Assembly: GCA_036873755.1 (NCBI GenBank)
Contig: JAVTVY010020388.1
Span: 1-64,000, forward strand
From: Hanleya hanleyi
Lineage: Eukaryota; Mollusca; Polyplacophora; Lepidopleurida; Hanleyidae
Direction: 5' to 3'
DNA: 64,000 nt
The notes beneath the pieces are model-generated. The model did not search any database. It saw nothing but the letters and a program-made list of their open reading frames with translations, and was not told the origin of the DNA. Positions 12,144 to 21,929 of the stretch are shown here, piece by piece. The translations under genes were made by a program, and so were the position numbers. How positions within the stretch are numbered: the stretch's first letter is position 1; the number at the start of each line of letters is the position of its first letter.

Positions 12144-12456
12144 AAAAACCCGTGGGACTTCCGGGGATTGACCTGGAATGTCGTTGTGCACACCGCAGGT
12201 CATGGTAAGAATAGGCCTCAGCTCCTCAGACAGCTTGTCGTAAGAGAGAGAGAGAGAGAGAATTAAGGTTTAACGTCGCATTCAGTTGTCCTAAGAGGCG
12301 ACTAACTGAGGCACCCGTGGGGTTCCCGGGTGTGAAAAGGAATAGGACCCCACCCGTGTGGTTCTCGGGTGTGAAAAGGAATAGGACCCAACGTCGTGAT
12401 ATGACTGAAATATAGTTGAAAGCGACGTTAAATCATATTTACTCACTCACTCACCC
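12144..12456 (+). repeat. Gastropod dispersed repeat with (ACTC)n tail
   Basis: Contains a (GA)n run, 'ggtttaacgtcgcattca', 'aagaggcgactaac', 'cacccgtggggttcccgggt' twice, 'gtcgtgatatgactgaaata', 'gcgacgttaaa' and an ACTCACTCACTCAC tail. TTTAACGTCGC near the start and GCGACGTTAAA near the end are perfect inverted matches, so it is built like a MITE as well as a tailed repeat. Relatives are at 18190-18255, 25409-25570 (inverted), 36890-36930 (inverted fragment) and 51436-51750. I recall the core as typical of abalone genomes; that species link is inference. Confidence 0.75.
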
Positions 12457-12662
12457 TTGTCCAATAAAATTATCTTGAACCAAACATGGGTCGTTTCAAC
12501 CGAAAATAAAAGAAATTATGTTAATTGTTGATCGGTGTTATTTTTTATAATTTGGTATTATTCATTGCAGATTCCATTTTTCCGAGAATTACTATATTTA
12601 AGAAATAATGTTTTCATAGGCGTGCTAAATCGTTAATTTACGCGGGAAAGTTTATATTTTAG

Positions 12663-12884
12663 GGCAAGGTCGAATCTATTGCACAACTCAAATTGATGAT
12701 CAACAAAGATTACAATGAAAGATTGAAAAAATATGGTAAACGTTCACAAACTTTCTTCCCTTTGTTGAAATGCGCCGTCCGCCTCAGTTGGCAGCGTGTC
12801 AGTATCAATGGACGAGTTTATGTGGTCTCTCAGAATGCATGCATACAAGCCTATTTGTGTCGCATTCTTAATCAATCACGATGA
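12663..12884 (+). CDS. Candidate terminal exon, unknown product
   Basis: A 73-codon open stretch immediately follows a plausible 3' splice site (TTTATATTTTAG at 12662) and ends at a TGA. It is basic, with internal Lys/Arg and aromatic residues, and has no motif I recognise. In copy B (51955-52176) it is also open, with one Thr/Pro change, but nucleotide identity is so high that this is weak evidence of selection. The first in-frame ATG is at 12696. No polyadenylation signal is obvious close by. It may be a shadow frame. Confidence 0.25.
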   Translation, partial: GKVESIAQLKLMINKDYNERLKKYGKRSQTFFPLLKCAVRLSWQRVSINGRVYVVSQNACIQAYLCRILNQSR

Positions 12885-13222
12885 AACCAACAGTTAAACT
12901 TGAGACAGAAATTCACGTTTTTAATAAATATTAATTTACAGCTTTTTCTCAAACAATGAAAAATGTTGCCAGTATTTATTTAACTAGGAAGGAAATTTAT
13001 GTTCACGTTGCTATCGGAAACATTGGCGTTTTGGAAAAAAACTCCAAGATGTGATGACTTTGGAACAGATGTGAAATTACAAACATTTGAGGTCGTTTTT
13101 AATTTCTGTGGCCTGTAACCGAAATCACATCAATGATAGACACACCCGCCTCTAGCAGAACCGTGGCAGTTGTTGATCTCAAGCAATGGTTGGTGTAACG
13201 GGTAATCTTTAGATGTATTTAT

Positions 13223-13471
13223 TTATAAGACTTGATTATAATATAAAACGAATTTGATATCTTTAAATATTTCCTTTTTCGTTTGCCTGTTGGTCCCTGG
13301 CTCATTTCGTTTGTTAGCCAGATCTCTTAATTTCTTATCGTCAGCGGAGAAAAATCTACCTTTGTTCAGCTGATCACACTCGTGTTGTGTTTCATTTAAA
13401 ACAGCAAGAAGAGATTCATCATCTGCGTCTCTCATGAACTTTTCGATCTCCGCTTCTCTAGATAATTCATA
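13223..13471 (-). CDS. Charged 82-codon frame downstream of a TATA promoter
   Basis: Open after a TGA at 13472-13474, with the first ATG at 13433-13435. It reads as a highly charged, probably helical protein with one Cys and a Lys/Arg-rich middle. It overlaps a shorter frame (13432-13548) that has the only good start, 49 bases after a TATAAATA box. The two frames together look like one small gene broken by an old frameshift, or two overlapping frames. They are shared unchanged by copy B (52494-52742). No family recognised. Confidence 0.35.
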   Translation of the reverse strand, partial: YELSREAEIEKFMRDADDESLLAVLNETQHECDQLNKGRFFSADDKKLRDLANKRNEPGTNRQTKKEIFKDIKFVLYYNQVL

Positions 13472-13548
13472 TCATATCTTGTTGATCTGTTTCTTATTGT
13501 GTACACTCGTTTGTCCCAATTGGTTTGTAGATATCTGCGATTAGACAT
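13432..13548 (-). CDS. 38-aa basic peptide behind a TATAAATA box
   Basis: ATG at 13546-13548, with many Arg and Tyr residues, ending at TGA 13432-13434. A perfect TATAAATA sits upstream at 13597-13604 (minus strand). This compact layout, without a visible intron, resembles the gene starts in the virus-like cluster at 62-64 kb. That resemblance is inference only: no protein similarity is seen. Confidence 0.3.
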   Translation of the reverse strand: MSNRRYLQTNWDKRVYTIRNRSTRYDMNYLEKRRSKSS

Positions 13549-13596
13549 TTTCTGCCTTTAAAATAAAGTTCCTACTTGCAGGGTATCCATTCTATT

Positions 13597-13604
13597 TATT
13601 TATA
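13597..13604 (-). promoter_or_regulatory. TATAAATA box
   Basis: TATAAATA on the minus strand, 49 bases before the ATG at 13548 and conserved in copy B at 52868-52875. In AT-rich DNA such a match can be chance. Confidence 0.35.
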
Positions 13605-14014
13605 CGATTGTACAGGCAGATAAGCCTGCAATTTATCACCCGCCCTGTGAAATGGATTGTTCCGAGCGAACACCTGTGCGTGTCAAGATAACGGGTGTAG
13701 ATTTCATACGTCACAAAGTTATTAACGTGCTAAATCGTGTAATAATTGCACGGTTATCAGTGTGTAATAGGTGTAAGTGGTATAGAATGTGATATAGTTC
13801 ATGTAAGGAGATTATAGCACCAACATTTATTTCTGATACAAGCTTGCGTGGAAAAGGTTTGTGGAAATACTAAGAAACGAAAGTAAAGGTGTTATATGGT
13901 CTGTGAAAAACGGAGGCTTGGTGAGAAACACATTGTGATTGGCTGATACCTCTCGCGTTGATTGCCGGAATTGCATTTTTATTTTCAAAATATGTGTTGA
14001 ATCAATGAGGCGTG

Positions 14015-14153
14015 TTAACGTTTCCCGCGATTGTGTTCGTCAAATACATAAACATAGACTCCGTAGATAAAGTTGGCAAACAGCTTCGCAGGTTCAGCAC
14101 CACAGGAACTATCGATGAGATTCAACACACATAGTTCAATGTTTCGTCCTAAT
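14015..14153 (-). CDS. Terminal coding exon, copy A (45 codons)
   Basis: A strong acceptor (GTTTTCTACAG) precedes 45 codons and a TAA at 14015-14017, with incoming phase 2. The peptide has two Cys in a 'CVLNLIDSSCGAEPAKLF' segment followed by an aromatic, hydrophobic tail. Copy B carries the same exon (53301-53439, same length, same acceptor and stop). It has four residue changes, three of them conservative or small, plus several silent changes, which is better evidence for coding than most frames here. The Cys-Gly-x-x-x-Ala spacing recalls the C-terminal part of small secreted cysteine-rich animal proteins; I do not assign a family. Upstream exons should lie to the right on the minus strand and were not identified. 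Confidence 0.5.
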
Positions 14154-14989
14154 CTGTAGAAAACAAAAACAGATAATTAAATAACGGCATGTAGTTAGAT
14201 AATGTGTATCCATCAAATATCATTTGCAGATATAATTCTCGTATCAGTTCAACAAGTGTAGATGTCGGCCTCCTGTCTCAGTTCAGGAGTATCCACTAGC
14301 AAGGAATTCCTCATTGTTACATGTACTGATAATGGGTCAATTTAAATCGGAATGATATTTCCACCTAATATGTTGGACCTGTTGTTCTATGTTTATTGAC
14401 GTTGGCGCGAGTTGTTAAATTTTCGAAAGAAAGATAACAAAAAGTGATCTGGCTACTTCATGCAAGTAATTCTATTAAAAGCCTTAGTTCTCTGCATCGC
14501 ACAAGAAACACAGGGCCACCTGTAGTAACTAGTCCTAAACCTTATAAGTAGTGCCACTTTGGGCGCTTCAAGTCACATGAGCAAGAACAATGGTAAACGG
14601 TATAGGTGACGACATTACGACACCAGCGCCCCGCCAGAACTCCACCAGAGCGCCGCCTATGATCAATCAGGATCAAATACCATGCCGCAATGTTTGAAGA
14701 AGTATTGATAAGTTGTAAAGAATTTCATCACGCGACACCTTAATTATAACCGGTATCCATTGTTGCGAGAAAATCTACTGACCCCTGCAGTTTAAAGAAA
14801 GAAAACCCGCTTAAAGTTCGCACTCCATACCTACATGTTCAAGGACTCGACAAATCAGACTTGTGCCTAAGATCACCACATTTCAATACCTGGCAGATCA
14901 ACATATAGAGAAAAGGATTCAATGCCATAATTTCAATCCAAACGTCATATCAATGCCCACGTATATAATAATGTATTTTCATAGACCCT
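14154..14989. other. No further exon identified
   Basis: Upstream exons of the minus-strand terminal exon are expected here or further right. Several AG/GT-bordered stretches exist, but none stays open in a matching phase. Confidence 0.35.
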
Positions 14990-15134
14990 AAGGGGAGGTA
15001 GTCCGAGCATCCTATGACCCTTCCCGCCAGACGAGGGATACTTTCTGAGAGATGTTCGGGTTAGGCAATCTCTGAGAAATTATCCGTCATCTGGCGTGAG
15101 GGGTCACAGGAAGCTCGGATTTAAGGGGAGGTAG
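14990..15134. mobile_element. ~120-bp foldback flanked by 12-bp direct repeats
   Basis: Perfect AAGGGGAGGTAG copies at 14990-15001 and 15123-15134 flank a palindromic core. 'gtccgagcatcctatgaccc' and 'ggggtcacaggaagctcgga' are inverted, as are 'cgccagacgagggata' and 'ttatccgtcatctggcg'. It is a small hairpin element, or a hairpin inside a duplicated target. The copy B version is at 57638-57781. Confidence 0.65.
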
Positions 15135-15345
15135 CTCAATTTTGAGTTTGAAGACTATAATTCACAAGTGCAACTTAGCTATATCATATTCAAGCATGGT
15201 GTATAAAAGAAAACGACAATTAATTAAACATATAGCGACGTAGCAATGACGTCATCAAACAGAAGTTAGGTTACAATTTTTCCCAACTCTTGCATATGAC
15301 CCCAATATATTTAGCACAGAAAATAACTGCAAGTCGGGCCTAGCC
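15135..15345 (+). repeat. Dispersed repeat also seen inverted at 24610-24770
   Basis: 'gcgacgtagcaatgacgtca', 'aagttaggttac' and 'cacagaaaataa' recur in order on the minus strand at 24610-24770. Non-coding. Confidence 0.5.
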
Positions 15346-15945
15346 ATATCCAATAGCATCGCTAATGTTGATGTACTATGAGAAACATACTAAGCAAGAG
15401 TGATCACATAATTCAAACTTTTTGTTATAGCGCAATACATACATGCAGTGATAATATCATTCAACACAGTATACATTAACATATCTCTTCCATATATAAA
15501 GCTTTCCTGTGTCATCTGGTTTACTCATACATATATACAAATATCATATTTTGAACATAGCATTAGGTTTTACAAAGCTTCATCAAGATTGTACATGCAT
15601 AACGCGAGAGAGGGTGGAGTGATTGGAGGGAAGGGAGGAGGAACGGTTTTATCATAATGGTGGTTAACATTAAAAAAACAGATTACACCCTACAGCCTCT
15701 GTCATGCATCCTGATTCCCCATACTCAAGGTAGATGTATATATTTGAAACTGGATAAAGTGTAATTCTTCAAATATTCTTTGTACATTCGGTTTCACTAT
15801 GGAATTCCCCCATTAATTCCTATAGACTAAGTATCTCTACTAAAGGTGAGATAACCATACGAAATCACAAAAAGTTTGCCACAAACTACCATTGATTCTT
15901 TTGGACCTAAGACTATGATCAGGACTCGACTTTCGGTTTGTGATA
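15346..15945. other. No gene seen
   Basis: AT-rich duplicated sequence containing only a 69-codon frame without support. Confidence 0.4.
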
Positions 15946-17443
15946 TTCCTACGAAGTAGGCTACAGATCGCAAATTGTCCGGTAATGAGTCAGTCAGTCA
16001 GTCAGTCAGTCAGTCAGTCCATCCAAATCCTTTCTTCGGCAAAATAAGGAGAACCGTTGACATTAGACCTTGATTTTTGGCATAAACGTGCATTAGGGCA
16101 TTGTTACCAGCAAGTTCTGATCTGAAATAATTCTGATTAAAATTAGATTTATAATTAACACTTCAGTATATTGTTATAGATATACATTGTGTATGTAAAC
16201 TGTAGCCTTTAACGTGTATCCTATTTCACATCCAAACACTTCATCATTGACCACATTCAGGTCAAATTACCCACTGCTGCTAAAAATACCCTGTCATTAA
16301 TCCCCTTTCCACTGTATGCCACATGGCCCTATTAAACAGAGAGTGTGTGACTTGGATTCAAGGGTTAAGACTTTGGAGGGAAATACAATTTTGACAGCAG
16401 AAATATGACCCCGCCATTTGCTGATTAGAGCGATAAAACAGGGTAGGCTAAATGGACCCTTTTCAATGCAGTATTTCTTGGCATGGATGTGAAAATATGA
16501 GGACATACTTTGGGGTTTTTGTTGTACCTCTTGAATATTGACTATATATCACACTTGGATATAATTTGAACAAAAAATTACATGTGTAAACAAAATATGT
16601 CTAAATTTCTCTTGTCATTTCAAATCTTGATCCATTTTGATTCCTTGATTAGGGGATACAGAATCACTGCCACGGAATGTGTTGGTATGTCACAGCAATT
16701 CCGATTCACACAACGAAGCTGAGGTGGTTTAACGTTTATCAATGAAGAAAATCACCGATCAACCGCCATAGAATATAATGTGAAACAAGAAAACCGGAAT
16801 AGTACATTCGTCAGATTGCCGATGCCCAAAATGTGTTGTCTCATACATCTAGATAACAACGTGATGTAGAGACGCTATTTATTCGTCTTTGTACCGGTTA
16901 TGCCCAGGAGAATGACATAGAATCATTCTTATCTTGTGCATAGAAGGTGTTGGTCTTGAGTTGAATTACCGTAAACTACATAAATGCTACCTTTCTACTA
17001 TAGTACTATATATAAAAATTTGTTGTATTGTTGGGAAAATAATGTGATTCAAAAAGTTGTTTTGATCCTGTACAAGAGCACTGAAAACCATTAAAGAGAT
17101 GTAAATGTATTTTCACACGTAAAGCTTGAAATCTACTGAACCTATATTATTCAATCTGTTTCCTTTAATTAAAAAATTGTAAAATTAAATCGGCGATCGT
17201 TATTTATTTGGAATGAAGGCGCATTAGGAGACTGTTACCAACAAGTTCTGAGCTGACCTACTTTTGATGAAAATTTCTGGTGATTTTTGATGAAAATCAC
17301 TGGCGATTCTGACTTGGGCGGTGCCCATCTTAATATAGGCAGGATTTCAACTGGGGGTGGGCATTTTCAAGAGTTCAGTTCGCGTTCGAGTCCTAATGCC
17401 TACTGTACTTCGTAGGTCCTGTGACGTTAGTCACACTGCCATG
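15946..17443 (+). mobile_element. Helitron2-like (HINE) non-autonomous insertion, 1498 bp
   Basis: Copy B has the uninterrupted site 'gtgata|tattttaaa', so the insertion limits are read directly. CCTACGAAGTA at 15948-15958 is inverted as TACTTCGTAGG at 17406-17416, about 27 bases inside the right end. A GTGAC-GTTA-GTCAC hairpin lies at 17421-17434, 9 bases from the end. A (GTCA)n microsatellite follows the left end at 15987-16019. There is no transposase and no target duplication. Asymmetric inverted repeats, a 3' hairpin, an internal microsatellite and absence of TSD are the reported traits of Helentron/Helitron2 derivatives such as DINE-1 and pearl. The insertion between A and T also fits. 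Confidence 0.65.
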
Positions 17444-18189
17444 TATTTTAAACGGTTTGTATAATATTCAACACTAAATAATCTCCAAACAACCTTTTAA
17501 ATTTTCAATAGAGAAAAACTCGGGACCAATTTGAATGCCCATGCACCTCCCATATTCGCTGTGACTGTGTCGAGAGGAATGACCTAATTTCTGGCAGCCG
17601 TAGCTCGAAGAAAGAGTGGCAAATGTATGATGAATTTTCTATATGTTTGAGCGGAAAACTCAGGCTACCTGGCCAAATGGGTCATTTGTGGCGGCGAATA
17701 TAAGGGAATATAGTTTTATCAAGATATGCGAAGCCTATTTACTACTTCCTATAAGTAAGGCTGTGTTTTAGTGGTTTGTGACCTGAACGACAAATCCTAA
17801 AACCGGACTTTGTTTATTTTCACATATGTAAATGCTTCTATCCTTTGGAGAGGGCCGAAATCATAGCCAACAGTCTATTTCCAGACCGATTTGCACTTGC
17901 CCCCAGGCTGAATAGAATGTTTTCAAGCCTAAATGTCACAAATTTGGATTGATCCAAGGCTTTCTGGCTCTTATTTCTAACTTTGCGGTCCAAATTTGAT
18001 ACTGTCTTACTATCAAGAGTGACTTGAGTTGGACAGTCAGTACAGTTGATGTGAAGCCGTTAGTCGATAATCTCCGTGACATGGAAACATTTATTCGAAC
18101 ATACCGTTGATCATGCCACCCCATGTTGGTTATTAAATAACCTGTTGGCCAAAATCTTTGTATTGCGATTGTATCTCTAATGTTTATAC

Positions 18190-18257
18190 CCATCGTCGTG
18201 GTATGATTGAAATATTGTTCAAAATGACGTTAAATCTTAACTCACTCACTCACCTGG
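18190..18257 (+). repeat. Short copy of the (ACTC)-tailed repeat
   Basis: 'tcgtcgtggtatgattgaaa', 'gacgttaaatctta' and ACTCACTCACTCAC. Also present in copy B at 59558-59620 with one fewer ACTC. It lies just inside the right end of the duplication. Confidence 0.6.
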
Positions 18258-18339
18258 TTATATCCAACACTGTTAACCGTGTCATTAGCTATTATCTGGA
18301 TAGCAGCACTCATTGTGTTATCAGCATTGCCTGGTTAAG

Positions 18340-18672
18340 TAGGTCAGGCGCGGCACGAGAAAACGAAAAGACGAGATTGTGTCGAATCTCGTCTTTTCGT
18401 TTTCTCGTCTTTTCGATTTCTCGTTTTTTCGTCTTTTCGTTTTCTCGTTTTCTCGCCTTTTGATAACGCGAAAAAACGCGGCAAAAATACGAGATTTCTT
18501 GCCCTCGCAATCTCGTCTTTTCGCCTTGCAACCTCGTGTTTTCGTGCCGCGCGTTATCAAAACACAAGAAAACGAAAAGACGAGAAAAAGGCAAAATCTC
18601 GCGAAATTCGACACAATCTCGTCTATTCGTTTTTCGCGCCGCGCGTTATCAAAGGCGAAAAAACGAAAAGAT
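18340..18672. repeat. Nested palindromic cgag/aaacgaaaag repeat
   Basis: A perfect 23-bp stem at 18356-18378 pairs with 18385-18407 around a 6-base loop. The same purine-rich word (cgaaaagacgag) and its complement recur many times to 18672, together with 'gccgcgcgttatcaaa' words. This makes long Lys/Arg/Glu-rich frames on both strands, which are artefacts of the repeat. Confidence 0.85.
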
Positions 18673-19299
18673 GAGATTGGCCACATCCGGCTTCCATACA
18701 AGACACCACCACAAATTGTTTTTTTTTTCTGTTGTGAAGACCGTTTTGCGAGGTTATGTGGAGAACTAGACGTCTTGTCCAACCTCGGTGGGGTTTACTT
18801 TGGGCTAAACATCACTACTCGAGAGAACAATGAAACGATTACTGAATGAGTATTCAGTTGGAACACTAAACATATGTCAACCAAATCTTAATTGCTCCAA
18901 TGATCCGGTCTTCTATTAGAACCATGTAAAGAATTACACTTTCTCCAGATCTAATCAGCAATACAGAGGTTCCCAATGCCGCGAATAATTATTTCAAGTT
19001 CAAGGAAGCGCCGTGTATGTCTGACCATTACATCAAATCAATGAAAAATAATATTTCTAATTAATCTACAGCCATCCAAGAGTTTCACTGAAACGAATAC
19101 ACGTCCGGGCCTAAAGGTGTGACCGTGAGTCGTCGACATCCATCTTTTAACCATGTAGACATATTGTGGGTGGTAACCTTTTATATGGTGGGAAATATAC
19201 ATATATTTATATTTAAAATACTCCTGATGACGGGACCAAAATATAGAGTATAATGTACAAGCGTCTAGTCGATCATTCAATAATCAGCCGTCGCCCATT
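18673..19299. other. No gene or repeat recognised
   Basis: Intergenic sequence with no exon signal. Confidence 0.5.
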
Positions 19300-20370
19300 A
19301 AAGAAGTTCCGCGTCCATAATCCAAAGACCTATTTCATATAATAGCATTAACACAAAATTAAAAGTATAAAAATAGGCTAGTTTCCTGCAAGGGAGAAGC
19401 GATCAGCAGCTTTCAATGATGCCGGCAAGACATCATGATGTTACAAAAATATCCAATCCGTATCGCCGATCAGTATTCTTAATCCATATGATATTTGTTG
19501 TAAAGTCGTCATCTGAAGAATGATGTATCTTAGTCACGCTTTGATTGTGGCTGTTCATATGAACACCATGATGATCTTGTGTTCATACGTCCCCTAGCCC
19601 AGACACAACTTACGAAACATAACGCCATAGATCTGGCACGCTACGCTCGTATTTTGCTATGCATCACAAACTTTGAGAACATTTGACTGGAGGAGCTTGG
19701 TGGCATGGCCCTGTTTTATCAGTTTCTGAAATAATGTTTTGTGACGTTGAATAAAATCGTCACATTTAACACAGGACCTAGGCGAGATATGTATACGCCA
19801 TATGCATACAGGTCCCCCTGGAATATTATCTTCCAGAAAGGGATATTTACGATGTCGAAATTGTAATCTCCTTCGTCGTAAAGTCGACGAGAAAGAAGGC
19901 CCGCTCCATTTTTTACAGAGACATAAGTCTAAATTTGAAGTGCCGTTAGGGCTATCTGTAGTTTCCTTCAAATCCAGTGAAGGTGGATATATATCCTTCG
20001 ATTCGTCATTTATGTAGCGGTCATGGGCTACCAAACGATAATCCTTAGCGCACCTGAACAGTACGTGGTTGAGTGATGGAAACGAGAACAAAATATCGAT
20101 ACTATCCACAACGTCGACCGACTTCCCCAAGAAAAACAAATATAGAGATATTCCAGGGTGCAAGCAGTCATTGCGGACCACCAGAAGATTCCACGGTGCA
20201 AGCAGTCCTTGCGGACCACCAGAGATTCCACGGTGCAAGCAGTCCTTGCGGACCACCAAAGTAAATTCGTTATTGTTCCCGCAGAGAAGGTCCCAAATAA
20301 TATAATATTTAAATGTAAATATTACGATTATCAGATGTTGGATTAAGGAGTTGAGTATAACCATTCCACC
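19300..20370 (-). pseudogene. Reverse-transcriptase retroelement, C-terminal part and 3' tail
   Basis: The minus strand encodes a broken end of a reverse transcriptase. About 19985-19810 has 'LKETTDSPNGTSNLDLCL' and 'YPFLEDNIPGGP'. About 19800-19660 has 'SCVKCDDFIQRHKTLFQKLI'. The tail beyond the frame (19600-19660) resembles the 'NLWRHV' end of the plus-strand copy. Downstream, 19300-19530 matches the 3' tails at 23380-23600 and 29460-29620. The N-terminal catalytic half, with YIDD, is absent. The copy is interrupted by the tandem insertion at 20157-20266. The RT type, with long spacing and 'YGVYIS.L'-like words in its sister copy, could be Penelope-like or another non-LTR class. Confidence 0.65.
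20157..20266 (+). repeat. Three ~36-bp tandem units inside the RT relic
   Basis: 'ggtgcaagcagt(c)(c/a)ttgcggac' followed by 'caccag(a)agattccac', three times. It expands the frame without stops but breaks similarity to the sister RT copy, so it is a local slippage insertion. Confidence 0.85.
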
Positions 20371-20654
20371 TGCTTCTATATCGACTTACTCCTCAACTGG
20401 ATTTAATTGGAGTATATCTTCAACAAACACAAGTATGGGCGAGGAAAGAGGGTATTTATGGGTATTTCCCTTCCTGCCACTTATACCGATATACCAAAAT
20501 TGTACAGGACTGAACACCACACAAAGATAGATTTATAGCTGGATCCGGAAGTTACAAAAACTAAACTTCTGTCCAATATATTAACAAGTAAAAAAAAGAA
20601 TTTGGCGAAATTATTGTGCTGCCATTTCAAGAAATTCATATGTCTTATGCATAT
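20371..20654. other. No gene seen
   Basis: Short unassigned intergenic stretch. Confidence 0.5.
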
Positions 20655-21676
20655 GGATACTCATAAACTAAAACAAGAGCCCAAAGGGCTTCAATATACA
20701 CCCGTTTATCTGGAATTACATTGGTCCAAATTTCAAGGTTGTTTAATAGCCTTGATTCCAATTGGTAGATAGCAATCCAGAGAAAGGTCTGCAATTGTGT
20801 GATTCTGAGAATGTAACATATATCACATCTTATATTGAATGATAACCTAAAATGAGCTTAACTCTTGGTAACTAGTTGACCTTGGAGCAAGAGCCGAGAG
20901 CTCACATATCTCACACTGAAATCGACAATAGTCAAACACAAGAAAATAGTTTTCCTGCAAATGGATTTCTCTCAGACGAGAAACTTTTTCACGAAGGAAG
21001 AAGAAAGCGATGAAGTAAACCTTTGTTTTTGAGTTAATATTAAAATAGGTATGAAAGTCATAAAGGATCCCTCTCCCCATTAAATTAGTAAATGCATGGC
21101 TTTTATTTCACAACAGTTTAACTAAATGTAGCTGTTTCAAACATGGAAGGCAACTCCACAGGACAAATGCCATATACATGTAGGGGAGAGAACTCTCAAT
21201 ATTCCAACCTAACACATATAGTTAGCCAAACTTGATTCAGTTTTGGGGGACTGTGACCTTGACCTTTGACAAATTGATGTATGGCTCCTCTTGCCATGCG
21301 AGTAAGCTATATGGTACTCAAAGTTTGGTACCAATCCATACCTTGAAACTAGAGATATCGCATGGACAACAAATGTTAACGGATGAATTGACAAAACCCA
21401 ACATCGCATTACATGACCTCATCTTCGACAGGCATATAAAAATGTGACTTTTAATGATTTCCTGATTATGGGGTCACAGTGACCTTGACCTTTGAGCTTG
21501 ACCTAAATTTTAGTACACGACACAGGGTATCCACTCACCAAAAATTAGAACTCTAGATAGGAAACTGTCCCAGATATAGACCGGACACGAGAACCGGACA
21601 GACGGACAGACAGACAGACGGACGGAAACCGCCATCACATAATACGTCCGCCTTTTGGCGGGCGTATAAAAATCTT
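20655..21676. mobile_element. Pearl/CvA-like non-autonomous element (candidate)
   Basis: The left end carries the hairpin word AGCCCAAAGGGCT. The right end carries (GGACAGAC)n tetranucleotide repeats at about 21590-21630 and a CGCCTTTTGGCG hairpin within 'gtccgccttttggcgggcgt'. The middle has 'gtgaccttgacctttga' words typical of molluscan repeats. Terminal hairpins plus an internal ACAG/ACGG microsatellite fit pearl-type Helitron derivatives of molluscs. The exact limits are uncertain because no empty site is available. Confidence 0.5.
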
Positions 21677-21929
21677 ACAGACATGTATCTGCTTAGGATT
21701 TCTCGGCTCTATAATACTATTCCTCATTAAGTCCTCATTGAAAGCCATATTTCTTTAATAATATCGGTGTTTAGTAAAACTGGTCAACGGTATGTTAGTG
21801 TCAGGAGCCATAAGGCTTTCTGCAGTTCCACTGCACGTAAAGGATATCATTCTTGGGCTATTTCTTTGTTTATAACATTACTTGAATTTCGCATTAACAA
21901 TACCTTTGTGAAATTTGGCAATACCATAT
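21677..21929. other. No gene seen
   Basis: AT-rich stretch between the pearl-like element and the RT relic. Confidence 0.5.

Larger units (their letters stand above)
6320..18293 (+). repeat. Segmental duplication copy A (~12 kb)
   Basis: Matches 45671-59657 in the same orientation, with only scattered substitutions and small indels. The offset is 39351 at the left edge, 39300 over about 9.4-11.0 kb, and 39271 near 13.2 kb. Similarity starts abruptly at 'ggcgtcgagataagatac' and stops after 'attagctatta'. The outer flanks are unrelated. Copy A has an extra 46 bases near 7855 and an extra 1498-bp element at 15946-17443. It lacks copy B's 3344-bp insertion at 14989/14990. No matching inverted ends are visible, so it does not look like one transposon. 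Confidence 0.9.

Noticed and set aside
18310..18849. Long Lys/Arg/Glu-rich frames on both strands (up to 156 codons)
   Set aside because: They follow the palindromic cgaaaagacgag repeat; opposite strands give equally long frames, so no coding signal remains.
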